Part shown: positions 34,741 through 44,765 of the stretch, in pieces | Numbering within the stretch: position 1 is the first letter of the stretch | Layout: every line of letters begins with the position of its first letter | From: Paraphoma chrysanthemicola | Lineage: Eukaryota; Ascomycota; Dothideomycetes; Pleosporales; Phaeosphaeriaceae | Reading direction: 5' to 3' | Assembly (NCBI GenBank): GCA_020744225.1 | Contig: JAGMWG010000004.1 | Coordinates: 434,001 to 498,000, forward strand | DNA: 64,000 nucleotides | The notes under the pieces: model-generated | The model's input: the letters and a program-made list of their open reading frames with translations, nothing else | What the model was told of the DNA's origin: nothing | Databases searched by the model: none | Translations under genes and position numbers: made by a program

Positions 34741-36156
34741 ATGCCTTCCGCCGCAAATTCTAGCGCTGCGCGCTCCTTCCCCACGATCAAGTCAATCAAG
34801 ACTTTCCTCACTGCTGGTCCTGGATCTGGAGGCGTAGGTTTACAATTTAACCGCATTTCAGCGCATTGCTGATACTTGTCCAGGACTACCACAATGTTGC
34901 TGGTGGACATTGGCTCATTGACAGCAAGATAAGCACGCCCATGAGCCAGTACGAGCAGTATCGCAAGTCTCGCACATCATGGGGAATCAATGTTTTGGGT
35001 AGCTTTTGCATTGAGTTGGAGGCTACCGATGGTTCCAAGGGTTTCGCCACAGGCTTCGGCGGTCCACCAGCATGCTGGCTGGTTGCGGAGCATTTTGAGC
35101 GGTTCTTGATTGGTCAAGGTAAGTTGAGACGCTCCGGGGGTTGATATTGCTGAATTAGCTCTGACAATGCCTGCAGATCCAAGAGATACGAACCATATGT
35201 TTGAGCAAATGTACCGTTCCTCCATGTTCTACGGTCGTAAGGGACTTCCCGTGGCCGTCATCTCCGTCATCGATCTCGCAATCTGGGATCTGCTCGGCAA
35301 GATCCGCAACGAGCCTGTATACAAGATGCTTGGTGGAGCAACACGTGAGAGGTTGAACTTCTACTGCACTGGTCCTGAACCAGCAGCGGCGAAGGAGATG
35401 GGCTTCTTCGGTGCCAAGGTGCCATTGCCCTATGGACCTGGCGAGGGTGTGGAAGGCTTGAAGAAGAACGTTGAGTTCTTGACAAAGCACCGCGAAAGCG
35501 TTGGACCTGACTTTCCTCTGATGGTTGACTGCTACATGTCGCTCAATGTGCCCTACACCATTGAGGTTGTCAAGGCGACAGAGCACTTGAACCTGAACTG
35601 GTGGGAGGAGTGCCTGTCGCCTGATGACAGCGATGGCTTTGAGCAAATCAAGCGCGCGCACCCCAGGATGAAGTTCACCACTGGCGAGCACGAGTACTCA
35701 CGATATGGCTTCCGAAAGCTCATCGAAGGCCGCAATTTGGATATTCTGCAGCCCGATGTCATGTGGGTTGGAGGCATGACCGAGCTCGTCAAGATTGCAG
35801 CCATGGCAGCGGCATACGACATCCCTGTCGTTCCTCACGCCAGTGGACCATACAGTTACCATTTTGTTGTCAGTCAAGCCAACTCGCCCTTCCAGGAGTA
35901 CCTCGCAAACTCGCCCGACGGCAAGTCAGTACTACCAGTCTTTGGCAACCTCTTCTTGAACGAGCCTATTCCAACCAAGGGATACCTGGACGTCAAGACC
36001 CTGGATCTGCCCGGATTTGGCTTGGAACTTAACCCCAATGCTGGTCTCATCGACGCTGCGCGCATCCTGAACCCCGCGCCCGCAAAGTCGCTTAAACCAA
36101 TTGAAGATAAACAGCCTGAGTCAAGCGAAACAAATGGCGTCAATGGCCATGCGTAG
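34741..36156 (+). CDS. lraC: L-rhamnonate dehydratase (enolase superfamily)
   Basis: Exons 34741-34833, 34884-35118 and 35177-36156 (introns 50 and 58 nt) give 435 residues. The N-terminal capping domain has DYHNVAGGHWLIDSK and SWGINVLGSF. The barrel carries metal ligands D227 (MVDCYMS), E253 (NWWEE) and E280 (TTGEHEYS), and catalytic H330 (PVVPHASG). This is the rhamnonate dehydratase arrangement of the enolase superfamily, with the family's long FVVSQANSPFQEYL region. It removes water from L-rhamnonate to give 2-keto-3-deoxy-L-rhamnonate, the third step of the fungal non-phosphorylating L-rhamnose pathway (LRA3 in yeasts, lraC in Aspergillus). The C-terminal 25 residues are a polar tail (SSETNGVNGHA) not needed for the fold. 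The other pathway genes are not in this window. Confidence 0.93.
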
Positions 36157-36638
36157 AGATTTCAGTTCTCATCATTCGGCGTTGGGAGGTAACTACTTGA
36201 TGTTGCAGCGGGCAAGAAGGTCGCTGCTCTTCGCATGTCTAGACGATTCTGGCGTTATCGATACCGCACACCTGGAGCATTCATAAGCAGCGACACGACT
36301 TTCAATATCATTATGCAGTATGGAATCAATGTTAACAACAATCGTATCTTGCTCGAAACGTGCCTATATTTAGTGATGATTGACGGCGGCTGACATATGG
36401 CGAGGCTCGTTTTCGCCTCGTGCGGGACGCATGCGGTGAGAGCTCGCCCGCCGAGTGGGGCAATGAGGTAGGCGCAGCTGGAGCTGAGCTTTGTGCATAA
36501 ACTTCAGTAGCAGACCTCAACAGCGCGCCATTTTCTTTTTTCCTCCTTTTCATACACTTCGTACAACAACACTTTCCAAACTCAATTGCATCTCTCAAAG
36601 ACACAGGCAACCCCGCAACGTACACAATCTACCCCACC
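36157..36638. other. Intergenic: 3' UTR of the dehydratase gene and promoter of UAP1
   Basis: 482 bp. The right 120 bases are pyrimidine-rich (TTTTCTTTTTTCCTCCTTTT), as expected for a strongly expressed fungal gene. No TATA box is clear. Confidence 0.5.
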
Positions 36639-38282
36639 ATGGAGGCTGTCAAGGAGACCATCAACAACGCCCTGGAGGCACTTCACATCACCAGTGCCAA
36701 CCAGGCGTCTCCTGCAAAGGAGCCCACAGAAGAGCAGCTGAAGGAGCTGCGATCTAAATACGAAAAGGCCGGGCAAGAGCAGGTCTTCGCCTTCTACGAC
36801 AAGCTGTCGACCGCCGAGAAGGCCGCGCTCTACGAACAATTGAGCAACTTCAACCCCGAATACATCAACGAGATCACCGAGCGCGCGTTGCACCCAGCAA
36901 AGTCTGAGTCCGACGAGTCGAAGATCGAGCCCCTCCCCGAAAATGCCACCTCTTCGATCCTCGACTCGAAGCAGGAAGACCTGGACAAGTGGTACAACAG
37001 CGGTCTGGAGCTGGTCGCCGACAACAAAGTGGCGGTCGTTCTGATGGCAGGCGGTCAGGGCACTCGGTTGGGCAGCTCAGCACCAAAGGGCTGCTTCGAC
37101 ATTGGCCTACCCAGCCAGAAGTCGCTGTTCCAGCTCCAAGGTGAGAGGATCAAGAAGGTTGAGCTACTTGCAGCCAAGAAGCACGGCAAGGACAGCGTCA
37201 CAGTACCATGGTATGTCATGACCAGCGGACCAACCAGGGGGCCTACGGCCAAATTCTTTGAGGAGAACAATTATTTCGGGCTGAAGAAGGAGAACGTTAC
37301 TATCTTCGAGCAAGGAGTCCTTCCCTGCATTTCGAACGAGGGCAAGATTCTGCTCGAGAGCAAGTCCAAGGTATGTCGACGGAACAATCTAAGCGCTTCA
37401 TAGTAGCTAACTTTACTAGGTTGCTGTAGCACCCGATGGCAATGGCGGTCTCTACCAGGCACTTATCCAATCAGGAGTTGTCCAGGACATGGAGAAGCGA
37501 GGTATCCAACACATCCATGCCTATTGTGTCGACAACTGCCTGGTAAAGGTTGCGGACCCAGTCTTCATCGGCTTTAGTGCCTCGAAGGATGTCGACATTG
37601 CCACAAAGGTCGTCCGCAAGCGAAACGCCAAGGAGTCGGTTGGCCTGATTCTACAGAAGAATGGCAAGCCCGATGTTGTCGAGTACTCCGAGATCGACAC
37701 CGAGGACGCGGAAGCGAAGGACTCGAAGAACCCGGATCTTCTCAAGTTCCGCGCCGCAAACATTGTCAACCATTACTACTCGTACAAGTTCCTCGAGTCC
37801 ATTCCAGAGTGGGCAAAGAGGCTGCCGCATCACGTTGCGCGCAAGAAGATTCCTTTCGTCAATACTGAGACGGGCGACACCGTCAAGCCAGAGAAGCCGA
37901 ATGGCATCAAGTTGGAGCAATTCGTCTTCGACTGCTTCCCATTCCTCACACTTGATAAGTTCGCATGCATGGAAGTCAAGCGTGAAGACGAGTTCAGTCC
38001 TCTGAAGAACGCTCGTGGCACAGGAGAGGATGACCCAGACACCAGCAAGCAGGACATCTTGACCCAGGGCAAGAAGTGGGTGCAAGCTGCAGGTGCAACG
38101 GTTGTCAGTGAGGATCAGAAGGACGGCATTGAAGTTTCGCCGCTGATTTCATACGTAAGTCACACTAGTCTCCATATCTGTTCTCCCAGGGTATACTAAC
38201 AAGTTCACAGGGAGGTGAAGGGCTCGATTTCCTTCACAGCCGGACTATCAAAGCTCCTGCCGTGATTGAGTCAGAGAACTAG
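36639..38282 (+). CDS. UAP1: UDP-N-acetylglucosamine pyrophosphorylase
   Basis: Exons 36639-37370, 37420-38154 and 38211-38282 (introns 49 and 56 nt, the second with a perfect TACTAAC branch site) give 512 residues, the usual fungal length. The nucleotidyltransferase signature LMAGGQGTRLGSSAPKG lies at 135-151. WYVMTSGPT, GLYQAL and HAYCVDNCLVKVADP are further active-site blocks. The uridine/GlcNAc-binding part VFDCFPF follows, and the end is APAVIESEN. It joins UTP and GlcNAc-1-phosphate to UDP-GlcNAc, the donor for chitin, GPI anchors and N-glycans. It should be essential and cytosolic. The N-terminal 100 residues are a helical extension common in eukaryotic UAPs. Confidence 0.96.
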
Positions 38283-39603
38283 AAAGGCTTGCCGTGTCGA
38301 AGAGGAATAACCATGGAGCCTCTGATCGAGGTATCTGTAGACTTTGCAAAGCAAGGAGTAGCTATCACGGTGGAGCATTTTGGGCTTCTGCCGCTCACCA
38401 GACGCTCGAGCACGAGTGCCGCTAGCATTATGATAATATCACGACGATCTTCTGGATGACACAGCCCCCACAAACATAGGTAGAGAAAAACCCAATGGAT
38501 ATGATTTTCCAACGAAGGTATGGAAGATTAAGCTGCAAGTGGCTATTTAGCCGATATCAGGTCATTCATGCAGGTCCCGTGCGATGTACGCTAAGGCCTG
38601 CCCGCCAAGAGCGATGTCATTCCGTGAACTGCTTAGAATTCATGCGATTTGCGCTGCTATGGTCAAACTCTTTGTGAATTCCACCACGACTGACAAATCC
38701 TGCATCTGAAATTATCGGGAGAATTTCGAGCAGCGCTGGGCAAATTGTCACGCCCTCGTGCGCCAGAGCAGCCATTGTGTCATATGTGGGGAGCTAAACA
38801 TGGAGGGGGAAGCGACGTTCTTGCGGCGGCAGAGGCGGCGGGGTCCGAAAAACCGCATTCGAGCTCCAACAGCCAAACAGAATGTAGCGGAAGCGCTGAC
38901 AAGGCACGGCGAAATTTTATAGCATCAACGTGGCAAGCTCGCGGTGCCTGCGAGTGCTGCGGGCTGCCCGAATCTGGCCCGCTTAGGGCTGTTGCGTGCA
39001 TTTGCAGGACAGGGCAAGACCTCGGGAAGGCCCCAAAATTGCGCTACTAAGGCCTACCGGAGCGCAGGGGCAAGCGCAACCACCGTCTCTCGCCCAGGTG
39101 TCGGTCCTTCGTTCACCCTGCAAACTCTCTCACCACGCATATCCCCACGCGCTCGGAGGAAGGTCGCAGTTGTTGAAGGACGGTCTGGAAGCAAGATTGC
39201 AGCAGTACGTTTCTCATAGCCTGATCTAACACTACGCGCTCGCGTGCGCTCGCTCTGGGCCTCGGCGAGAGCTTCTCCGTTGTCCCGCGCGTGTTGCTGC
39301 CCCTCGACACCCCGGCGCCTGCAAATTTCTGTTCGCGACCAGAGCTGACCGACGGTACAGGTGAAGGATTCAGAGAAGAAACGAGAACAGGTACGCGCGA
39401 TCCACATATCTACGTTTGCGCCTCTTACTGGCGCCATCGCACCGGCCGATAGCAAACGTCGCGACAATCGCTGGGCTCATCCTTCAAAACACGCCCCACG
39501 TTTCGCTTGCGACCAAGCCCCCTATCACGACCTCGAGAGTCAACCTGGTACTCGGATATATATACTTACGCCAGGTACAGATACACCCGGAGGAACTAGC
39601 AAC
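38283..39603. other. Intergenic upstream of the zinc-knuckle gene
   Basis: 1.3 kb. The left part is the 3' UTR of UAP1. The right part, from about 39240, should be promoter and leader of the zinc-knuckle gene. Overlapping frames on both strands at 38745-39467 are GC-driven and match nothing. Confidence 0.5.
39557..39564 (+). promoter_or_regulatory. TATATATA element just upstream of the zinc-knuckle gene
   Basis: An 8-base TA run 40 bp before the ATG. It is close for a TATA box, so the transcript would have a very short leader; otherwise it lies inside the 5' UTR. Confidence 0.25.
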
Positions 39604-40424
39604 ATGTCGTCCCTATCTCGTCGTGCTTGCTTCAAGTGTGGCAATGTCGGCCACTATGCGGAGGTGTGCTCTTCGTCGGAGAGGCTTTGCTATAATTGCA
39701 AGCAGCCCGGACACGGTTCGTTCAGGCTCAAATGCGCGCATTAGGCGTATACTGACTTTGAAACTCAGAGTCGAACGGATGCCCTCATCCTCGCACTACG
39801 GAAACCAAACAGTGCTATCACTGTGAGTCGACCTTGCCCACTTCACGAGAAGTATGAGACAATGACTGACCGCGCACCAATATTAGGCCAAGGTCTAGGG
39901 CACGTACAGGCAGACTGCCCGACGCTGCGCCTGAGCGGCGCAGGCACGAGCGGACGTTGCTACTCTTGTGGTCTTCCTGGCCATCTTGCCAGGAACTGCA
40001 CAAACGCACCAGGGATCGGAGGCGGTCGTGGAGCCGGTGCCCCGCGTGGTGGCTTCGGCGGCCGCGGTGGATTCGCTGGCGGTGCCAGGACTGCCACTTG
40101 CTACAAGTGTGGTGGACCAAACCACTTTGCTCGTGATTGCCAGGCGGCAGCGATCAAGGTAAATGATGGCATATACCATGCTTCAGTGCCATTTACTGAC
40201 GAATCTAGTGCTACGCTTGCGGAAAGTTGGGTCACATCAGCCGTGACTGCACCGCTCCCAACGGCGGCCCACTGAACACGGCCGGTAAGACCTGCTACCG
40301 ATGCGGCGAGACTGGACACATCTCCAGGGACTGCAGCCAGCCCGCCGAAACCGATGTCAACGGCGTCGGTGCCATCCCCGCCGCAGCTCCTCAGCCAGTA
40401 GCTCCCACTACTGCAGTGGCTTAG
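39604..40424 (+). CDS. GIS2: CCHC zinc-knuckle RNA/ssDNA-binding protein (GIS2/byr3/CNBP type)
   Basis: Exons 39604-39715, 39769-39822, 39887-40158 and 40209-40424 (introns 53, 64 and 50 nt) give 217 residues. Seven C-x2-C-x4-H-x4-C knuckles are present: ACFKCGNVGHYAEVC, LCYNCKQPGHESNGC, QCYHCQGLGHVQADC, RCYSCGLPGHLARNC, TCYKCGGPNHFARDC, KCYACGKLGHISRDC and TCYRCGETGHISRDC. Between knuckles 4 and 5 is a Gly/Arg-rich linker (GGFGGRGGFAGG) that could be methylated and bind RNA. Seven knuckles is the count in yeast Gis2, a translation-linked protein found in stress granules and P-bodies. The introns cut through knuckles 2 and 3, so straight ORF reading would miss them. Confidence 0.93.
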
Positions 40425-41520
40425 GTAGCCAATACGGCATACCATCATATCGCTGAGCGTGAAATCCCAGCGACAACATTTGCATCATCTACCACATCTC
40501 ATTCACAATCGTTACACACCAATTTCAACCCTTACAATCTTTTTTCCTAGCCTCTCAGCATCCATTCGGCACACCTGACGCATTCACGAGCAAGAGAAAA
40601 GTTCTTCACGATTCCAACGCTGATACCCACGGAACGATTTATATCCCTTACTTTACCATTCGACCATTATTTCGGAAAGGAAACAGACGACGGCTTGGGG
40701 ATGCGCGAACGGCGGCTCTCATCTTTTGCATACATTCCAGCACAAACTTCGCTTCAAGTCCGAGGCGGAGTCGGCGCAGGATCTGTTTGAATAGAAGAGG
40801 ACTTGCTGGAACCTTGGAGGCGACTGTGGTGGGATCGGAGGGATTGGGGGTGGATACAGAGGAGGAGTGAGCAGGGGACGTTGCGTGTATTAGTTGGATC
40901 TGAGGCGGCAGGTTTCTTGTCTCACACCCTTTGTTCTATACATGACAGTCATGTCTTATAAAACTTGTCGTCAAACGCAAAACTGAACTCTCTATACCGT
41001 GATTGGTACGCTAGGGGTCGCCGGCCGGCCCTAATTCCAACTGGCGACACGGTCCTTGCATAGAGCATTGCCAGGACTGTTTATGAGGTCAACGTGAGCA
41101 TGTACTACTCAACGCATAGCTTGCAACGGCCTGGATGATCTCACCAAATCATCTGGTTTTTCTACATGCTTCACAGAAATGGGCATGGTAAATGAGTCCG
41201 GACAGCTTGCGCCTCGCCTTACGTTGGCCGCTGTTCGGAGAGTTCGATGACCGGATCAGATTTCGTGAGTTGTCGAGATCAGGACGAACTTCGTTGATGG
41301 TACCATCGTGCTTTCCTCCTTCAGCACCAACACGTGTTTTCGCGTTCTAGCGTGTCAGCCGAAGCATCGCTCCTGCCACCATCTCTCGCTCTCGCAAATC
41401 CTTTTACTCATTTGTACTTCGCTCTCTCTCATCGTCTGGCTTCAATTCTTTCGCTGCATCCAATTGCTTTCCCCCAGCCCTGCATAACATCCATCAGTCA
41501 TCTATTCTCAATAATCGATC
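40425..41520. other. Intergenic between the zinc-knuckle gene and DMC1
   Basis: 1.1 kb with the 3' UTR of the zinc-knuckle gene and the DMC1 promoter. A pyrimidine-rich stretch at about 41365-41500 is the likely leader. No gene is recognised. Confidence 0.5.
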
Positions 41521-42902
41521 ATGGCACCATCATCAATAGCAAGCGATGATTCTGCGAACGATGTGAGTGACCTCACTCATCTTTTCACAAGACTTAGTTG
41601 GACTCAGTCTGCACAGGACAGTTTCATCGTCGACATCGATGCAATCCAGGCGCACGGCATCGGCGCGGTCGATATCGCGAAGCTGAAGGCAAACGGGTAC
41701 TATACGATCGCTTCAGTGCATTCCGCTACCCGCCGCAACCTCCTGAAGATCAAGGGCTTTAGTGAGATCAAGGTAGACAAGGTCAAGGATGCAATCACGA
41801 AATGCCAGGTCAGTAGCAGCTTTCGTTCCTCTCCGCCAGCAGCATCGCTGACAAGGGGTACAGCCTGCTGGGGGTGGCTTTCAGACTGCACACGAGTTAG
41901 GTCAACAGCGGAAGCGCGTGCTGAAGATCTCCACTGGCAGCAAACAGCTCGACACTGTTCTCGGCGGGTAAGTGCTTGCTCCGTCTGCTGTGCGTCTTCG
42001 GAATTAGCTTACATTGCGTAGTGGATTTCAGACGATGAGCATCAGCGAAGTCTTCGGGGAGTTTCGATGCGGCAAGACGCAATTATCGCACACCATGTCA
42101 GTGATCGCACAGCTACCGAAGGATATGGGCGGTGCCGAAGGCAAGGTGGCCTACATTGGTACGTGAGCGCCACACCATGCGCAAATATATATCTGACTAA
42201 GATCTTCAGATACCGAAGGCACCTTCAGGCCTGAGAGGATCGCTCAGATTGCTGAGCGCTTCGGTGTCGACCCCGAGACCAGTAGGAGACGGAGCATCAT
42301 ATTTGGTACTCACACTAACAAATTATAGCCCAGGACAACATCACCTATGCTCGCGCCGTCAACTCAGAGCATCAAATGGAGTTGTTGAACAAGGTGGCCG
42401 AGTTTTTCGTTGGAAACGAGTACCGTCTCCTCATCGTCGACAGCATTATGGCCTTGTTCCGTGTGGATTACACTGGTCGTGGCGAGCTCAACGAGCGTCA
42501 ACAGAAGCTCAACCAGTTTTTGTCGAAGTTGACACACGTCGCCGAAGGTAGACTGCCTTGATATCCTCCCTGAACTTACGCTGACCACTCACAGAATTCA
42601 ACGTTGCTGTGCTAATGACGAACCAAGTTCAGAGCGACCCCGGAGCGAGCGCACTGTTCTCTGGCGCTGACGGCCGTAAACCGGTTGGAGGGCACATCCT
42701 CGCACACGCCTCGGCCACTCGTATACTACTACGCAAGGGCCGGGGCGAGGAGCGTGTAGCAAAGATACAAGACTCTCCAGGTCGGACACTCCAGCCATCA
42801 ATCTATTTGAAGTGAGTGACTGACATGATTGCAGACATGCCTGAAAAGGAGGCAACCTATATCATTACCAACGGCGGCATCAATGATCCGGAGAAGGTTT
42901 GA
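41521..42902 (+). CDS. DMC1: Meiotic recombinase Dmc1 (RecA/Rad51 family)
   Basis: Eight exons (41521-41562, 41617-41808, 41864-41967, 42022-42158, 42210-42281, 42329-42547, 42595-42780, 42835-42902), all introns 47-55 nt, give 339 residues, the Dmc1 length. The helix-hairpin-helix N-domain reads IDAIQAHGIGAVDIAKLK and SATRRNLLKIKGFSEIKV, which is the Dmc1 version rather than the Rad51 version. Walker A is GEFRCGKT (125-132) and Walker B is LLIVD (216-220). Loop-2 residues MTNQVQSDPG and ASATRILLRKGRGEER follow. It forms filaments on single-stranded DNA and drives inter-homologue strand exchange in meiosis. The first intron (54 nt) is in frame; it was removed because the result, NDDSFIVDIDAIQ, fits the family. 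Confidence 0.93.
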
Positions 42903-43210
42903 GAGACCGAGGAAGGTGGAGAATCTCACTAATGAGAAGGCAATGTTCGGGCCTTGATGTGGTGCGCCGCTGACGCTGGTTACTTGATGGATGTGTGAGC
43001 AATCTGCATGAGACTATCGCAATGTTATTGTGGCATGGCGCAGTCATGAAAAGGCGACGGGCTTAGAATATGATGACAAGTAATGGGAATCTCATTCACC
43101 CAATCCATAACATGCATTGACCTCGATCAATCATCGGCATTTCCCCTCGTAGCGAGAAGTACATCAATCATCGAGGCGCTGGCCCAGTGCTCCGTACGTC
43201 GCACGATACT
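42903..43210. other. Short spacer between convergent DMC1 and tyrosinase genes
   Basis: 308 bp holding both 3' UTRs. Nothing else is seen. Confidence 0.5.
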
Positions 43211-44661
43211 CTACTGGTAAATGTAGCAAAACGGCCCCGCTGTCGTAGAAAAGAATTCCTTGCTCGCCAAACCATTCTTACCAGCCGGCGCCGTTACGTC
43301 CAGCCACTGAAGATCCGTAGACTTCCCCTTTGCGCTATTCGGATTCATCCAATTTGTGCCGCCTGCAATACGTGAGCAATCATGTCCACCTCTCCTCTTA
43401 CGTTCGAAGCACTAACATCAGGAAAGGGTTGACTCACCATCATACATACTGGTCCTCGCCTTGATCTTGCCTTCATCATAATTCGCCCACATCCACCAAT
43501 GCCTGTCGACCTGCCCATGATGCAGCCAAAACGCCGGCTCATTTGGACTAACATACACATCACCCCCCGGATCGCCCCAGATACTATAATGTCCGCCGAT
43601 ATGCAGCGCCGCGACGCTCGGGTTGGTTTGCTGCAATGTGTCCTGGAACTTCAGTATATCAGAATTGGACGTGATGTGTTTCAACAGGTCGGCAGGCTTG
43701 AGGTAGTCTTTTGTGAAGAAGTTGTTGACGTCGCGACGGTGGCAGCGTGGATTGTCGCCGTATCCACTGGACAAAGGGTTGGGTTTTATGCCGAGACGCG
43801 GGTCCATGGTGGACATTAGGGGGCCGAGGTGGATTGTTAGACTATCATTGAATGTTAGCGACAACCATATGCCTGGGTGTATACGAAGTTTTGAGGGAGA
43901 GAGATATTACTTTGCCAATGGTCCCTTAGTTACGCATCCACCACCCGGACCAGCAGGGATCTGGTTCTGCCCGAGTTGCATGCCGCTATGCGTGACGGGG
44001 TCGCCGTTGCCGCCCATGGACCATTCATCGCCGTTGAAAATGGGGCTGTTGACGATGTCCGGGTACTTACTCCAGTCCCAGTAGGGCTGGTAGCCTTGGT
44101 ATTGGCATTCGTTGCGGAGGGCTGTTTCATAGGCCCAGACGTAGTAGCGATGCCTGCAATATTCGAGTCAGCGTGGAATTGCGTATACTGTGCGTTAGAA
44201 CTGTCTTACCAATGCAGGAAATTGGCAGTGGAGTGAACCGACGGCGTCATGTTCATGTGTACCACGGTGAAATCGTCATAACGTGACTTGGCGCCCGGGT
44301 ATTTGCCGGCTGGTAATTTGCTAGGTGCTTTGAGGAGGCAAAGGACTGCTTTGGTGTAGTCCTTCCGTTCATCTTTACTGAGGTTGCCACTGTCTCTTCG
44401 TTAGCTCGGATGGTATGCTAAAGCGGAAGAATACGCATACAATTCCTTCCGAACTGCCAGTGTGTTCTTGTTACAGGTGGAGACGCGATTGGTGAGACCG
44501 TCAGACAGCGTACCATCAAGGACCTTGATAGCGTTATCATACGCTTGCTTTTGGACGGTTTCGAGAGTGAGAGACTGTCGTGTAGTAAAAGGCCAGGCCG
44601 TCGTGGTATCCAGGCAACACAGCGCCGCAAGTACAATCTTGATGACTGTGATCCCAGCCAT
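43211..44661 (-). CDS. Secreted tyrosinase (type-3 copper enzyme)
   Basis: Five exons (44661-44441, 44389-44210, 44153-43911, 43841-43438, 43362-43211) with introns of 51-75 nt give 399 residues. Signal peptide: residues 1-22 (ITVIKIVLAALCCLDTTTA). The CuA site is H118, then H126-x8-H135 in HSTANFLHWHRYYVWAYE. CuB is HIGGH followed by FWLHHGQVDRHWW. The GxxxW segment GGTNWMNPN and a final FCYIYQ follow. It is a short-form enzyme of about 400 residues, without the C-terminal lid of Agaricus-type tyrosinases, as in the secreted ascomycete group. It oxidises mono- or diphenols to quinones. A role in melanin or plant-phenol oxidation is inference. Exon joins are set by the copper motifs. Confidence 0.92.
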
Positions 44662-44736
44662 GATGGAATGACCTCTGAGCTTGTCAGTTGAGAGCATGGG
44701 TCATGTCCTTGTTCTTATACAGATACTGCCAAAGCC

Positions 44737-44765
44737 ATTGGCGTAAATGCCACACGGGTATATTT
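44737..44765 (-). promoter_or_regulatory. CCAAT box and TATA-like element of the tyrosinase gene
   Basis: On the minus strand, TAAATATA (44765-44758) lies about 100 bp before the ATG and CCAAT (44741-44737) lies downstream of it. The order is unusual (CCAAT nearer the gene), so only the TATA-like element is a likely core promoter. Confidence 0.3.

Noticed and set aside
37651..38085. 144-residue minus-strand frame
   Set aside because: It is antisense to exon 2 of UAP1, whose protein is clear.
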